A DNA stretch of 64,000 nucleotides from Chryseobacterium limigenitum. Lineage in GTDB: Bacteria; Bacteroidota; Bacteroidia; Flavobacteriales; Weeksellaceae. Where the stretch lies: positions 186,001-250,000 of the forward strand of contig NZ_FPKW01000001.1 in assembly GCF_900114875.1 (NCBI RefSeq), written 5' to 3'. Shown in pieces: positions 1 through 8,173 of the stretch (the first letter of the stretch is position 1; each line of letters opens with the position of its first letter). Under the pieces are notes generated by a model, which had not been told where the DNA came from, searched no databases, and worked only from the letters and a program-made list of their open reading frames with translations. Position numbers and translations under genes: made by a program.

Positions 1-972
1 TCCGGGAACAATCATATTGAGCCTACAAGAATGTCTGCTTATGCACAATACTCTCAGAAATTTTATTGGGGTTCCAGCAAGGTTTTTGTAAATGCAGGAG
101 CCAGAGTTTCAAACTGGAGTTTTAATAAAGAAACAATTTTTTCTCCAAGAGCTCAGTTTGCTATTAAACCAGATTGGGATAGTGACATGTTGTTCAAACT
201 TTCGGGAGGTATTTACTATCAGTCGCCTTTCTATAAGGAAATCAAAGACTTAGATGGTAATTTTAATAGTAATATAAAATCTCAGCGTTCAATTCAGGCT
301 ATTTTAGCGAATGATTATGAATTTACGATGTATAACCGACCGTTCAAGTTAACGACAGAATTATACTATAAGAAAATGAATAATCTGATTCCTTATTATA
401 TGGATAATGTAAGGATTCGCTATTCAGGTGAAAATAATGCGACAGGTTATGCTTACGGAATTGATACAAGATTATTCGGAGAATTTGTTCCGGGAGTAGA
501 TTCTTGGTTGTCTGCAAGTTATGCCAGAGTATATGAAAATATTGAAGGAAAAGGAGATATTCCGAGACCAACGGATCAAAGATTCAGATTTGCCATGTTT
601 TATCAGGATTATATGCCGGAATTTCCTTCTATGCGCGTGAATTTAACGCTAACCTACGCAATGGGATTGCCGACAGGCGCACCGGTTCTTACGGATCCAT
701 ATACGTACCAAAGAACGTTACCTTCTTATAAAAGGGTAGATATAGGGCTTTCTAAAGTATTTATCGACAGAAAAGATAACAAGAAAACATACGGATTCTG
801 GGGTAATTTTGAAGAATTAACGTTAGGAGTTCAGGTTTTCAATGCATTTAATATCAGAAATACCGTTGCTAACCAATGGATCACAGATGCAAATACTAAT
901 TTAATGTATCCTGTTCCGGTTCGTTTAACAGGTCGCTTTTTCAACGTAAAACTTGAATTTAAGATTAAGTAA
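1..972 (+). CDS. TonB-dependent receptor, C-terminal part (5' truncated by window edge)
   Basis: The reading frame is open from base 1, so this is the 3' end of a longer gene; an internal ATG at 31 is not the start. The 323 visible residues alternate hydrophobic and polar residues with many aromatics, as in an outer-membrane beta-barrel, and end with a TonB-receptor-like last strand (NVKLEFKIK). The plug domain and any TonB box lie outside the window. Family knowledge: such receptors import metal complexes or other scarce ligands with TonB energy. The copper genes just downstream suggest, but do not prove, a metal-related ligand. The intergenic terminator at 1087-1119 probably ends this transcript. 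Confidence 0.82.
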   Translation, partial: SGNNHIEPTRMSAYAQYSQKFYWGSSKVFVNAGARVSNWSFNKETIFSPRAQFAIKPDWDSDMLFKLSGGIYYQSPFYKEIKDLDGNFNSNIKSQRSIQAILANDYEFTMYNRPFKLTTELYYKKMNNLIPYYMDNVRIRYSGENNATGYAYGIDTRLFGEFVPGVDSWLSASYARVYENIEGKGDIPRPTDQRFRFAMFYQDYMPEFPSMRVNLTLTYAMGLPTGAPVLTDPYTYQRTLPSYKRVDIGLSKVFIDRKDNKKTYGFWGNFEELTLGVQVFNAFNIRNTVANQWITDANTNLMYPVPVRLTGRFFNVKLEFKIK

Positions 973-1018
973 TCAGGTTGTTAGGAATTAGGGCTTAAGG
1001 ATTTAGATTAAAAATTAA

Positions 1019-1058
1019 ACACAATCATCTGTGAAAATCAGTGTGATTTGTGGGAAAA
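1019..1058 (+). repeat. Dispersed intergenic repeat, AATC..CTGTGGGA family
   Basis: A short stretch with the phrases AATCATCTGTG and TTTGTGGGAAAAAG. Related copies lie at 11728-11768 (same orientation) and 5069-5101 (reverse complement). All are in spacers close to gene ends. Function unknown. Confidence 0.55.
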
Positions 1059-1086
1059 AGAAAAAAATCTACAACAAAATAAATTG

Positions 1087-1119
1087 AAAATCTCCTGAAT
1101 AATTGCAGGAGATTTTTTG
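1087..1119 (+). terminator. Rho-independent terminator after the TonB receptor
   Basis: ATCTCCTG (1090-1097) pairs with CAGGAGAT (1106-1113), extended by flanking A-T pairs and followed by a T run. It lies about 115 bases after the receptor stop. A longer frame for the next gene would start inside this hairpin (1103), which argues for the downstream start at 1196. Confidence 0.8.
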
Positions 1120-1125
1120 TTTCCT

Positions 1126-1186
1126 GAATTTTATAACAACATCACAGAATTTTATAACAGTCATTCAATACTTATTTCTACCTTTG
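1126..1186 (+). promoter_or_regulatory. Candidate activator-dependent promoter of the copper locus: two 13-bp direct repeats plus -7 box
   Basis: GAATTTTATAACA occurs exactly at 1126-1138 and 1147-1159, a 21-base period (two helical turns). A -7 box matching TAnnTTTG (TACCTTTG) is at 1179-1186, with no TTG at -33. The repeats fill the place of the -33 element. This is typical of promoters needing an AraC-type or response-regulator activator. Transcription would begin around 1192, nearly at the ATG at 1196. Confidence 0.55.
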
Positions 1187-1195
1187 CTACAGCAT

Positions 1196-1573
1196 ATGAA
1201 AAAGATTCTTGCCATATTGTTTTCTATTTTCTACTTCGGATTTTCTTCCGGGGCGGTTGTTAGTGTACATTATTGCATGATGGATATGGTTTCTGTAAGT
1301 CAGAAAACAGATGATTTATGTAGTAAATGTGGCATAAAAACTAAAAAAGACTGTTGTAAGACAGAAATCAAAGTTGTGAAAGTTGATGATTCTCAGAAAT
1401 CAAATCTTTTGAAAATTGATTTTTTAAAACAAATTTCAGAAATTCAAACCCATCAGTTTTTCTTTGTAGATAAGTCTTTTTCGGCAACAAAATTTACTCA
1501 GATCCAGATCAATGCACCGCCTGAAAATAGGCAGGTTCCTTTATTTATAAATCATTGTAATTTTAGAATTTAG
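1196..1573 (+). CDS. HYC_CC_PP family protein (copper-locus secreted protein)
   Basis: 125 residues from ATG 1196; upstream in-frame starts run into the terminator hairpin and are rejected. The N-terminus (MKKILAILFSIFYFGFSSG) is a signal peptide or membrane anchor. The family's landmark motifs are present in order: HYC (about residue 25), a CSKC pair, an adjacent CC pair, and a PP in the C-terminal third. The Cys/His/Met content suggests metal binding. In Flavobacteriia this family sits next to copper-efflux and TonB-receptor genes. No biochemical role is established that I know of. It probably belongs to the same envelope copper response as the next two genes. Confidence 0.75.
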   Translation: MKKILAILFSIFYFGFSSGAVVSVHYCMMDMVSVSQKTDDLCSKCGIKTKKDCCKTEIKVVKVDDSQKSNLLKIDFLKQISEIQTHQFFFVDKSFSATKFTQIQINAPPENRQVPLFINHCNFRI

Positions 1574-1676
1574 AATTAGTCAGTCGTTTGGTATTCATAT
1601 CATTATGAACGATATGGCTTGTCGCAATAGGCGATATTAAATTATTCTTTATTAATTAATTCTAAATTTTAAAACA

Positions 1677-2150
1677 ATGAAAAAATATATCATTACAGCA
1701 TTATTCTCTTTATTTTCAATTATTTCTATTTCAGCACAATCAAAATCTGATGCTCAGGTTTCTAAATTATATCAAAATTATATTACCATAAAGACTGCGT
1801 TGGCTTCTGACGATGCCGACAAAACTTCAAAAGCAGCTTCAGAATTCATTAAAAGAGCTTCGGCGATCGATTATAAAGTAGTTTCTGAAGGAAATTTAAA
1901 TGTTCTTAGAAAAGATGCAACAGCTATTTCTGATGCCAGAAGTATTGCAGCGCAAAGAGAAACATTTTCTAACCTTTCAGATAACATGATTGCTTTAGCG
2001 AAAGAATTTAAACTTTCAGATAAATCAGTCTTCGTTCAATATTGCCCAATGGCAGACGCTAGCTGGCTGAGCAACGAAAAACAAATCGTAAATCCTTACT
2101 ACGGAAGTTCTATGCTTTCTTGCGGAAGTGTAAAGTCAGAGATAAAATAA
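1677..2150 (+). CDS. DUF3347 domain protein (secreted, copper-associated)
   Basis: 157 residues with a clear signal peptide (MKKYIITALFSLFSIISISA). The rest matches DUF3347: a helical region followed by the C-terminal motif set YCPMADASW and NPYYGSSMLSCG. The Cys and Met residues of CPMA and the final SCG are the likely metal ligands. Family knowledge: DUF3347 occurs alone or attached to CusB-like efflux adaptors in Bacteroidota and is linked to copper and silver handling in the periplasm. It lies between the HYC_CC_PP gene and the multicopper oxidase, which supports a copper role. Exact function unknown. Confidence 0.85.
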   Translation: MKKYIITALFSLFSIISISAQSKSDAQVSKLYQNYITIKTALASDDADKTSKAASEFIKRASAIDYKVVSEGNLNVLRKDATAISDARSIAAQRETFSNLSDNMIALAKEFKLSDKSVFVQYCPMADASWLSNEKQIVNPYYGSSMLSCGSVKSEIK

Positions 2151-2240
2151 GTGTTGTACTTGTCTTTAAATTAATGAGTTGTGTAGTTTAAGTTGTAAGT
2201 AACTTTAAGCTATGCAACTTGAAAAATAATTCGAAATATT

Positions 2241-5027
2241 ATGAAAAAGCTAATCCTATTTCTGATATTTTTGTTCTCTGTTTTCAATTTCGCACAAACA
2301 ACAAAAACATATTATACCTGTCCGATGCATCCGGAAGTCGTTTCTTCAAAACCTGGAGACTGCCCGAAATGCAAAATGACATTGGTGAAAAAAACGGTTG
2401 TTATAAAGCCTACAGTTACTCCAAAACCGGTAGCGAAACCTATTTCAAAACAAGAAACAAAAGTTGTAGAAACAAAGAAAAAACAGCCTGTAACTAAGGC
2501 TAAGGCGAGAGTTGAGCCTAAAGTAACTGTAAAACCCAAAATAAAAGCGGTTCAAAAATCAGATAAGAAGGAAACAAAAATCTTATCTAAACCTTTATCT
2601 CAACAATCTCAAAATCAGTCAGTATACGTTTGTCCAATGCATCCTGAAGTAACTTCAAATAAACCCGGAAAATGTCCAAAATGCGGAATGGATCTGGTTG
2701 AAAAAGAAAGTAATGAAGATAAAATTGCTGAACCCGAAACTGATAGAAACGTACCATTTAAAAAGAATTCCGAAAATGGAAAAGTAAGTTTCGGAGGAAA
2801 AACAGTTCGCTATGATCTTTATGTAAAAGATACGATCGTAAATTTTACGGGTAAAAATCGAAGGGCTATTGCAGTAAATGGCAAGCTACAGGCTCCGACT
2901 TTATATTTTACAGAAGGAGATACTGCTGAGATTTATCTTCACAATATGCTTAAAGAAAACACTGGTTTTCACTGGCATGGCGTGATTTTGCCCAATGAAC
3001 AGGATGGTGTTCCTTATCTTACGACAAAGCCTGTACGACCTGGTGAAACGCATTTATATAAATTTAAAATTTCACAAAACGGAACCTATTGGTATCATTC
3101 TCATGAAGGTTTGCAAGAACAGATCGGAATGAACGGAATTTTAGTTTTCAATAAAAGAGAAGGCGAACCAAAAGTTCAATATACTAAAGAAATCCCTGTA
3201 TTATTGGGAGATTGGAGCGATGAAGATCCGATGCAGATCGCAAGAAGACTTCATATGGCGAATACAGACTGGTATGCAATCAAGAAAAATGCAGTTCAGA
3301 GTTATTGGGAAGCCATAAAATCCGGAAATTTTGGAACAAAAGCGCTGAATGAATGGAAAAGAATGGAAGCGATGGATGTGAGTGACGTGTATTATGATAA
3401 ATTCCTCATTAACGGACAGCCAAGCTCAGAATATTCAAATTTAAAAGCCGGTGATAAAGTAAGACTGAGAGTTGCTAACGGAGGTTCTTCAACCTATTTC
3501 TGGCTTAATTTCGGAGGTGGAAAGTTTAAAGTTGTCGGAAATGACGGAAACGATGTGGTTCCTGTGGAAGTCGATCGCCTGATTGTCGGTGTTTCTGAAA
3601 CCTATGATATTGAAGTAACGATTCCTGAGAATAAAAGCTTTGAATTTAGAGCAACTTCGGAAGACAGAATTGGTCATGCTTCTCTTTGGCTCGGTTCCGG
3701 AGAAAAAATGGAAGCTCCGAATTTACCAAGATTAATGCTTTTTGAAGGCATGAAAATGATGAACGGAATGATGGAAATGAGCGGAAATATGAAGCCGATG
3801 AATATGACGATGGGAAATCAGATGATGGATATGAATGAGGTAATGTATCCCGAACTTACTGAAAATCAGCGAAAAATGACTGCTAAGCATATGAATGAAA
3901 TGATGGGGATCAAAGAGAAGGAATCTAAGAAAGAAGAAGATCATTCCCGGCATTCAGGAATGGATATGAAAGAAGAAAAACCAATTAAAAGGTTATCATA
4001 CAATATTTTAAAATCTCCTGAAAAGACGATTCTTCCAACCGAAAACGTAAAAGAAATGAAGTTTACACTGGAAGGAAATATGAACCACTATCTCTGGACT
4101 TTAGATAATAAAACGGTTACTGAGACAGATAAAATTTTGGTTAAGAAAGGGGAGATTTTAAGGATTACGCTCTATAATAATTCAATGATGCGTCACCCGA
4201 TGCACTTGCATGGTCATGATTTTAGACTGATCAATTCAAAAGGAGAATATTCACCGCTGAAAAATGTGGTTGATATTATGCCAATGGAAACAGATGTTAT
4301 TGAATTTGCTGCTAATCAGGATGGTGACTGGTTTTTCCACTGTCATATCTTGTACCACATGATGGCAGGAATGGGAAGGATTTTCAGCTATGAAGATTCA
4401 AAACCGAATCCTCAGCTTCCGAATAGAAAACTGGCATGGAAAGACTTTATGAAAGACAATAGAATGGTAAGTTCTATGGCGATGCTGGATATTGCAAGCA
4501 ATAAAATTCATGCAGAAACAATGACGATGTTCGGGCCAAGATGGGCGAATTTAAATGAATTTCATACCAATTGGAACATGGATCATTTTGACGGAAACTT
4601 TAAAGTGGGAAGATTTCTAGGAAAGTTCCAGTGGGCATTGCCTTATGCAGGGTTCAGGATTCAAAAAAATCATGAAATTATGGAAAGGCAAATGGCAGAA
4701 GAAATGGGAATGGATTTTCATGGTAAGAAAACCTGGTTTGGACAAAATAAAGCTTCAAAAAATAAAGCAACCTTTATTGTTGGTACTCAATATCTTTTAC
4801 CTATGTTGGTTACCGCTGATGCCAGTATAGATCAAAACGGAAAGGTTTTATTGGAACTGAGCAGGGAAGATATCCCGATTTCAAGAAGGATAAGAGGGAA
4901 TTTCAGCCTTAATTCTGATGGTGAATTTACGACAGGATTGAGATATATTGTACAAAAATGGTTCTCGATCTCCGGAAATTATGATAACGAAATGGGCTGG
5001 GGAGCCGGACTTACCTTAACCTATTAA
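2241..5027 (+). CDS. Multicopper oxidase with two N-terminal heavy-metal-binding domains and a C-terminal barrel-like tail
   Basis: 928 residues, much longer than a usual copper oxidase. Order: signal peptide (1-19); metal-binding domain with CPMHPEV and CPKC (about 24-50); Lys/Pro/Val/Thr linker; second such domain (about 128-155); cupredoxin domains with HWHG at 244-247 and WYHSH at 284-288; Met-rich stretch (about 503-557); HPMHLHGH at 652-659 and HCHILYHMMAGM at 700-711, the type-1 centre (Cys701, His706, Met711). From about 740 a beta-rich region resembles CopB-type outer-membrane protein and ends in an aromatic residue (GLTLTY). Probable role: oxidation of Cu(I) in the envelope for copper tolerance. 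The order metal traps, oxidase, barrel-like end implies an outer-membrane-attached oxidase; this is inference. Confidence 0.88.
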   Translation: MKKLILFLIFLFSVFNFAQTTKTYYTCPMHPEVVSSKPGDCPKCKMTLVKKTVVIKPTVTPKPVAKPISKQETKVVETKKKQPVTKAKARVEPKVTVKPKIKAVQKSDKKETKILSKPLSQQSQNQSVYVCPMHPEVTSNKPGKCPKCGMDLVEKESNEDKIAEPETDRNVPFKKNSENGKVSFGGKTVRYDLYVKDTIVNFTGKNRRAIAVNGKLQAPTLYFTEGDTAEIYLHNMLKENTGFHWHGVILPNEQDGVPYLTTKPVRPGETHLYKFKISQNGTYWYHSHEGLQEQIGMNGILVFNKREGEPKVQYTKEIPVLLGDWSDEDPMQIARRLHMANTDWYAIKKNAVQSYWEAIKSGNFGTKALNEWKRMEAMDVSDVYYDKFLINGQPSSEYSNLKAGDKVRLRVANGGSSTYFWLNFGGGKFKVVGNDGNDVVPVEVDRLIVGVSETYDIEVTIPENKSFEFRATSEDRIGHASLWLGSGEKMEAPNLPRLMLFEGMKMMNGMMEMSGNMKPMNMTMGNQMMDMNEVMYPELTENQRKMTAKHMNEMMGIKEKESKKEEDHSRHSGMDMKEEKPIKRLSYNILKSPEKTILPTENVKEMKFTLEGNMNHYLWTLDNKTVTETDKILVKKGEILRITLYNNSMMRHPMHLHGHDFRLINSKGEYSPLKNVVDIMPMETDVIEFAANQDGDWFFHCHILYHMMAGMGRIFSYEDSKPNPQLPNRKLAWKDFMKDNRMVSSMAMLDIASNKIHAETMTMFGPRWANLNEFHTNWNMDHFDGNFKVGRFLGKFQWALPYAGFRIQKNHEIMERQMAEEMGMDFHGKKTWFGQNKASKNKATFIVGTQYLLPMLVTADASIDQNGKVLLELSREDIPISRRIRGNFSLNSDGEFTTGLRYIVQKWFSISGNYDNEMGWGAGLTLTY

Positions 5028-5031
5028 AAAT

Positions 5032-5064
5032 AAAGACTGTTTCAATTTTGAGACAGTCTTTTTT
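5032..5064 (+). terminator. Rho-independent terminator of the multicopper oxidase
   Basis: AAGACTGT (5033-5040) pairs with ACAGTCTT (5053-5060), extended inward by TTC/GA pairs around an ATTT loop, followed by six T. It starts five bases after the stop codon. Confidence 0.9.
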
Positions 5065-5068
5065 ATTT

Positions 5069-5101
5069 CTCCCACAGATTTCCCAGATTAACACTCAAGA
5101 T
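5069..5101 (-). repeat. Dispersed intergenic repeat (reverse copy of the 1019 element)
   Basis: CCCACAGATTTCCCAGATTAAC is the reverse complement of the CTGGGAAATCTGTGGG family seen at 1019 and 11728. It abuts and truncates the flavoprotein remnant at 5088-5171, so the repeat lies exactly at a gene break. Confidence 0.55.
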
Positions 5102-5171
5102 TATTTTGTTTCAGAACATTTCCAAGCGTCAAACCGCCAATTCCGACTCCGATTATTGAGATTGAATTCAT
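5088..5171 (-). pseudogene. FAD-dependent monooxygenase remnant, N-terminal 27 residues
   Basis: An open frame of 27 residues reading MNSISIIGVGIGGLTLGN and on to KQNNLEC, then a stop. The GxGxxG motif (Gly8, Gly10, Gly13) after a beta strand is the FAD-binding start of flavoprotein monooxygenases. Homologues run to about 380 residues, so this is only the first strand-turn-helix. Its ATG overlaps the stop of the upstream lipoprotein gene (TAATG). The sequence breaks off where a dispersed intergenic repeat begins. I read it as a decayed gene rather than a real small protein. Confidence 0.6.
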
Positions 5172-5764
5172 TATTTTAAATTTTTCAATTCATTCAATAA
5201 TTGGTTTTGTTTATTGATGAAATTATTTAAGCTGTCTGTTTTTAAAGGATGAGCGTTTTGGTATTTTTCGATTTCGGGAAGTGTTTTTTTGATTTGAAAA
5301 ATTACATACTGATCATGCAGTTTTACTCTGTTTTTACTAACTTCTTCAATTAAGTCTTTAATACGTTTGGTTTTTATTTGATATTTTTCAGAACTTGCTT
5401 TAATATCTTTATTAATTTCCTGCTTCAGGATAGTGTCGCTTATTGCTGCTGTTAATGCATTTGCATCTGTATAATAATTTTCAGTTTTATCAATGACATC
5501 ATTATATTGGGAAGTTACTTTTTCTGTTTCCTCGTCTACATTATCTATTTTATCATCAAGAGCTTGAAGATTTTTATCGTTTTTCATAAGTTCATTATAA
5601 ATCTCATGAATCATATTTTCCCTACGGCCACTCTCAAAAGAACTTTTTACAGATGAATCTGCATTGTCAACTGCATTTTTTATGATTGGTTTATTTTCAG
5701 ATTTATTTTCAGAACAATAAATTAATGATAAAGCTAAGATAGAGGAGAAAATTATTTTTTTCAT
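5171..5764 (-). CDS. Uncharacterised lipoprotein with long helices
   Basis: 197 residues from ATG 5764; an upstream in-frame ATG at 5788 would add eight polar residues before the signal and is less likely. The N-terminus MKKIIFSSILALSLIYC ends in a lipobox-like LIYC, so Cys17 would be lipidated. The remainder is highly charged and predicted helical (Lys/Glu/Asn-rich, heptad-like), consistent with an elongated coiled-coil periplasmic protein. I do not recognise a family. It stands alone between rpoD and the copper locus. A REP-like repeat lies directly upstream (5784-5835). Confidence 0.7.
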   Translation of the reverse strand: MKKIIFSSILALSLIYCSENKSENKPIIKNAVDNADSSVKSSFESGRRENMIHEIYNELMKNDKNLQALDDKIDNVDEETEKVTSQYNDVIDKTENYYTDANALTAAISDTILKQEINKDIKASSEKYQIKTKRIKDLIEEVSKNRVKLHDQYVIFQIKKTLPEIEKYQNAHPLKTDSLNNFINKQNQLLNELKNLK

Positions 5765-5783
5765 AGTTTGTTTTTTTAAGTTT

Positions 5784-5835
5784 GTCATTTCGGATGAATC
5801 TAGAGTTAGTTTTTAAATATTCCTCCGGAATGAAA
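5784..5835. repeat. REP-like inverted repeat, copy A
   Basis: Left arm begins GTCATTTCGGATGAATC (5784-5800); right arm TCCTCCGGAATGA (5821-5833). The arms are imperfect inverted copies and share the GTCAT core with copies B to F listed below. Confidence 0.6.
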
Positions 5836-5883
5836 TTATTCTTAGAGTTTTTCAATTAGTTGAAGATACTTCCAAAATTGTTA

Positions 5884-5917
5884 CAAAAAAAACGGAGCTT
5901 GAAAAATCAAACTCCGC
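5884..5917 (-). terminator. Rho-independent terminator of rpoD
   Basis: On the minus strand CGGAGTTTGA and TCAAGCTCCG form a stem followed by eight T. It lies 23 bases past the rpoD stop. Confidence 0.85.
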
Positions 5918-5939
5918 CTAATAAATTGTTGCGCTAAAA

Positions 5940-6806
5940 TTATTTACCTAAATAAGATTTCAGGATCTTGCTTCTGGTATTATGTTTTAGTCTCTTAATT
6001 GCTTTTTCTTTGATCTGACGTACTCTCTCTCTTGTAAGATCGAAAGTTTCACCAATTTCTTCTAAAGTCATTGGATGTTTTCCGTTCAATCCGAAATATA
6101 ATCTTACTAAGTCAGCCTCTCTTGGAGTCAAAGTATTCAATGCTCTTTCAATTTCAATTTGAAGAGATTCAAGCATTAGATCTTTATCTGGACTTGGAGA
6201 TTCTCCTGAACGTAATACATCATAAAGATTAGAATCTTCACCTTCAACTAGAGGTGCATCCATAGACAGGTGTCTTCCGGAGTTTTTCATAGATTCTTTA
6301 ATATCTTCCTCGCTCATATCAAGAACTTCAGCCAATTCTTCCGGAGAAGGAGGTCTTTCGTTTTCTTGTTCTAAGTGAGCATAGGCTTTATTGATCTTGT
6401 TGATGGAACCAATTTTGTTCAATGGCAATCTTACAATTCTTGACTGTTCTGCCAAAGCCTGTAAAATCGACTGACGAATCCACCAAACCGCATAAGAGAT
6501 AAATTTGAAACCTCTAGTTTCATCATACCTTTTTGCTGCTTTCATCAATCCTAAGTTACCTTCATTAATTAAATCGGGCAAAGAAAGACCTTGATTTTGG
6601 TATTGCTTAGATACGGAAACTACGAAACGAAGGTTGGCCTTGATTAATTTCTCCAGTGCAGCTCTGTCGCCCGCACGTATTCTTTGTGCCAAATCTACTT
6701 CTTCGTCCGCAGTGATCAGTTCCACTTTACCAATTTCCTGCAAATACTTGTCTAATGAAGCAGTTTCCCTGTTGGTTACCTGCTTAGTGATTTTTAATTG
6801 TCTCAT
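5940..6806 (-). CDS. rpoD: RNA polymerase primary sigma factor RpoD (SigA)
   Basis: 288 residues, the usual length for Bacteroidota, which lack the long N-terminal region 1.1. Region 1.2 is at about 16-45. Region 2 spans about 54-124, including the -10-reading segment [15 protein letters not shown] (100-114). Region 3 is about 130-205. Region 4 carries the helix-turn-helix [20 protein letters not shown] (246-265). This sigma factor reads the Bacteroidota promoter pattern TTG/TAnnTTTG, which recurs throughout the window. The gene is monocistronic, with a strong terminator downstream and a long repeat-bearing spacer upstream. Confidence 0.98.
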   Translation of the reverse strand: MRQLKITKQVTNRETASLDKYLQEIGKVELITADEEVDLAQRIRAGDRAALEKLIKANLRFVVSVSKQYQNQGLSLPDLINEGNLGLMKAAKRYDETRGFKFISYAVWWIRQSILQALAEQSRIVRLPLNKIGSINKINKAYAHLEQENERPPSPEELAEVLDMSEEDIKESMKNSGRHLSMDAPLVEGEDSNLYDVLRSGESPSPDKDLMLESLQIEIERALNTLTPREADLVRLYFGLNGKHPMTLEEIGETFDLTRERVRQIKEKAIKRLKHNTRSKILKSYLGK

Positions 6807-6978
6807 TTATTTTATCCTCAAAATAGAGTTACTATATATTATACGTTTGAAAAGGTAAAAAGGTTACACGTGTTTCAATTATTTTTTATTGAATTAAAAT
6901 AAATTTCGAAAATTAGTTGTAAATTATCGCTCTTGTAAATCTCAGGGAGGATTTGAACCATTAAGATTTCTTAATTTG

Positions 6979-7080
6979 AAGCTTTATCCCGCTTTCCACT
7001 ATATCTTTTTGTTTACGGGCTCCGCTTCGCTTCGCCCGCAACCAAAAAGGATGCCGTTGCAATCGGGGCTAGGGCTGCAG
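6979..7080. repeat. GC-rich intergenic repeat, possible structured RNA
   Basis: A GC-rich island in an AT-rich spacer containing GCTTTATCCCGCTTTCCACT, GGGCTCCGCTTCGCTTCGCCC (a short hairpin at 7017-7037) and ATGCCGTTGCAATCGGGGCT. I recall near-identical phrases from spacers of many flavobacterial genomes, so it is probably a mobile or RNA-coding repeat. There is no credible protein frame. The 6807-6978 part of this spacer holds only AT-rich sequence upstream of rpoD. Confidence 0.5.
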
Positions 7081-7097
7081 TCGTTTTTTCAGGATCA

Positions 7098-7225
7098 GTC
7101 ATTGCGAGCAAAGCGAAGTAATCTCAAACTTTGCAATTTTGCAAAGTTTGTCAAGCTGTAAGCATCTCAACATAGTATTAGAGAATATTCTGGAAAGATT
7201 CGAGTCTAGATGCTTCCAGCATGAC
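7098..7225. repeat. REP-like inverted repeat, copy B
   Basis: Left arm GTCATTGCGAGCAAAGCGAA.. (from 7098) and right arm TCTAGATGCTTCCAGCATGAC (7205-7225) are the two ends of a GTCAT-type element. Between them is a smaller hairpin, CAAACTTTGCAA/TTGCAAAGTTTG. It lies in the 563-base rpoD/nuclease spacer. Confidence 0.6.
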
Positions 7226-7267
7226 AAAATTCGTGGGAAACAATTGCATAAAAATATTTAATAATCA

Positions 7268-7302
7268 AAAACAAAAAAAGCGAAACCAAAGTTCCGCTTT
7301 AT
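7268..7302 (-). terminator. Rho-independent terminator of the S1/P1 nuclease gene
   Basis: On the minus strand AAAGCGGAAC and GTTTCGCTTT pair around a TTTG loop, followed by TTTTTTG. It lies about 70 bases past the stop; AATTCACAATTCAC simple repeats fill the gap (7331-7372). Confidence 0.8.
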
Positions 7303-7369
7303 ATTTAAAATGAATCCTAAAATTGACTTTTAAAATTCACTATTGACAATTCACAATTCACAATTCACA

Positions 7370-8161
7370 TTAAAACAAATCATTCAACAATTTTGCCAGT
7401 CTCAAACCTCCGTAAAGAAGCTGTCTTTCCATTGTATCATTGAATTTGTACTGATAATCGTAAGATAACTTTGAATCATTTGGTGTTTGCGCATAGATTT
7501 TATTTGCAATTTTATGAGAATCATACAACCAGTCTTCCAAAGTTCCTGTCTGAATTTGTTTTACTTCATCATTAGTTTTTATATCCAGTAATTTAGCATA
7601 TTCGGTATAACTGTATTTTTGAGAATCTACTAATTTTCCGTCCCAAACTGAGTGTAAATTTGTCTTTTCTCCAAAATAAGTTACGTTAATCTTATTTCCT
7701 CCTAAATCTTCAGACCTTCCTGTGTGCATAGGCTGAGAAAGATCCCCCATAATATGAATCAAAAAGATCAAGGCAATTTTTCTGTCTTTTTCAGAAGTTT
7801 TTTCGTCTTTCACCTGAGCAGATAATGTTTTCACCTGAGTGTATAAACTCGGGCCAGCCTGAGCTTTCAGATTTTGCTCAAAAGCCTTAAAATCTGCCTG
7901 AGGGTCAATGTTTACGTAATGCCAAGCTGAAGCCTGCTTCCAGGCACCTGTAGTGTCAGATTTAATGAAATCCGGCCAGTTTGCCCAATACGCAAGACGC
8001 TCTCTCCCCACTATTTTTTTGATCTCTCTTCTTGCTTTCCCGGAAAGGTGATTTTCAGCGATTTCTGCAATAATTCTGTGCCCCGTCAATCCCCATGCAT
8101 AAGAATACAGTGAAGATGTGATGAATGCTAACATCAGAATTTTAGAATAAATACTTTTCAT
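7370..8161 (-). CDS. S1/P1 family zinc-dependent nuclease, secreted
   Basis: 263 residues from ATG 8161 (a second in-frame ATG lies at 8173). A signal peptide ends before Trp23, and the mature protein begins WGLTGHRI, the obligatory N-terminal Trp plus first His of this family. All the zinc-binding motifs follow: WPDFIKSD, WHYVNI, HIMGDLSQPMH and LHSVWD. The reaction is hydrolysis of single-stranded DNA or RNA with 3'-nucleotidase activity, outside the cytoplasm. The likely role is scavenging nucleotides and phosphate. It stands alone with its own terminator. A -7-like box (TATCTTTG on the minus strand, 8185-8192) lies just upstream. Confidence 0.95.
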   Translation of the reverse strand: MKSIYSKILMLAFITSSLYSYAWGLTGHRIIAEIAENHLSGKARREIKKIVGRERLAYWANWPDFIKSDTTGAWKQASAWHYVNIDPQADFKAFEQNLKAQAGPSLYTQVKTLSAQVKDEKTSEKDRKIALIFLIHIMGDLSQPMHTGRSEDLGGNKINVTYFGEKTNLHSVWDGKLVDSQKYSYTEYAKLLDIKTNDEVKQIQTGTLEDWLYDSHKIANKIYAQTPNDSKLSYDYQYKFNDTMERQLLYGGLRLAKLLNDLF

Positions 8162-8173
8162 TTTATATAACAT

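Noticed and set aside
1103..1195. Upstream in-frame extension of the HYC_CC_PP gene
   Set aside because: It would begin inside the terminator hairpin and run through the direct repeats and -7 box; ATG 1196 gives a clean signal peptide.
2219..2497. Plus-strand frame overlapping the start of the multicopper oxidase
   Set aside because: Out of frame with a strongly supported gene, no recognisable protein features.
3732..3953. Antisense His/Phe-rich frame
   Set aside because: It is the complement of the Met-rich stretch of the multicopper oxidase and has no independent support.
6949..6959. GGTTCAAATCC on the minus strand, like a tRNA T-loop
   Set aside because: No acceptor, D or anticodon arm can be built around it; a chance match or tiny remnant.
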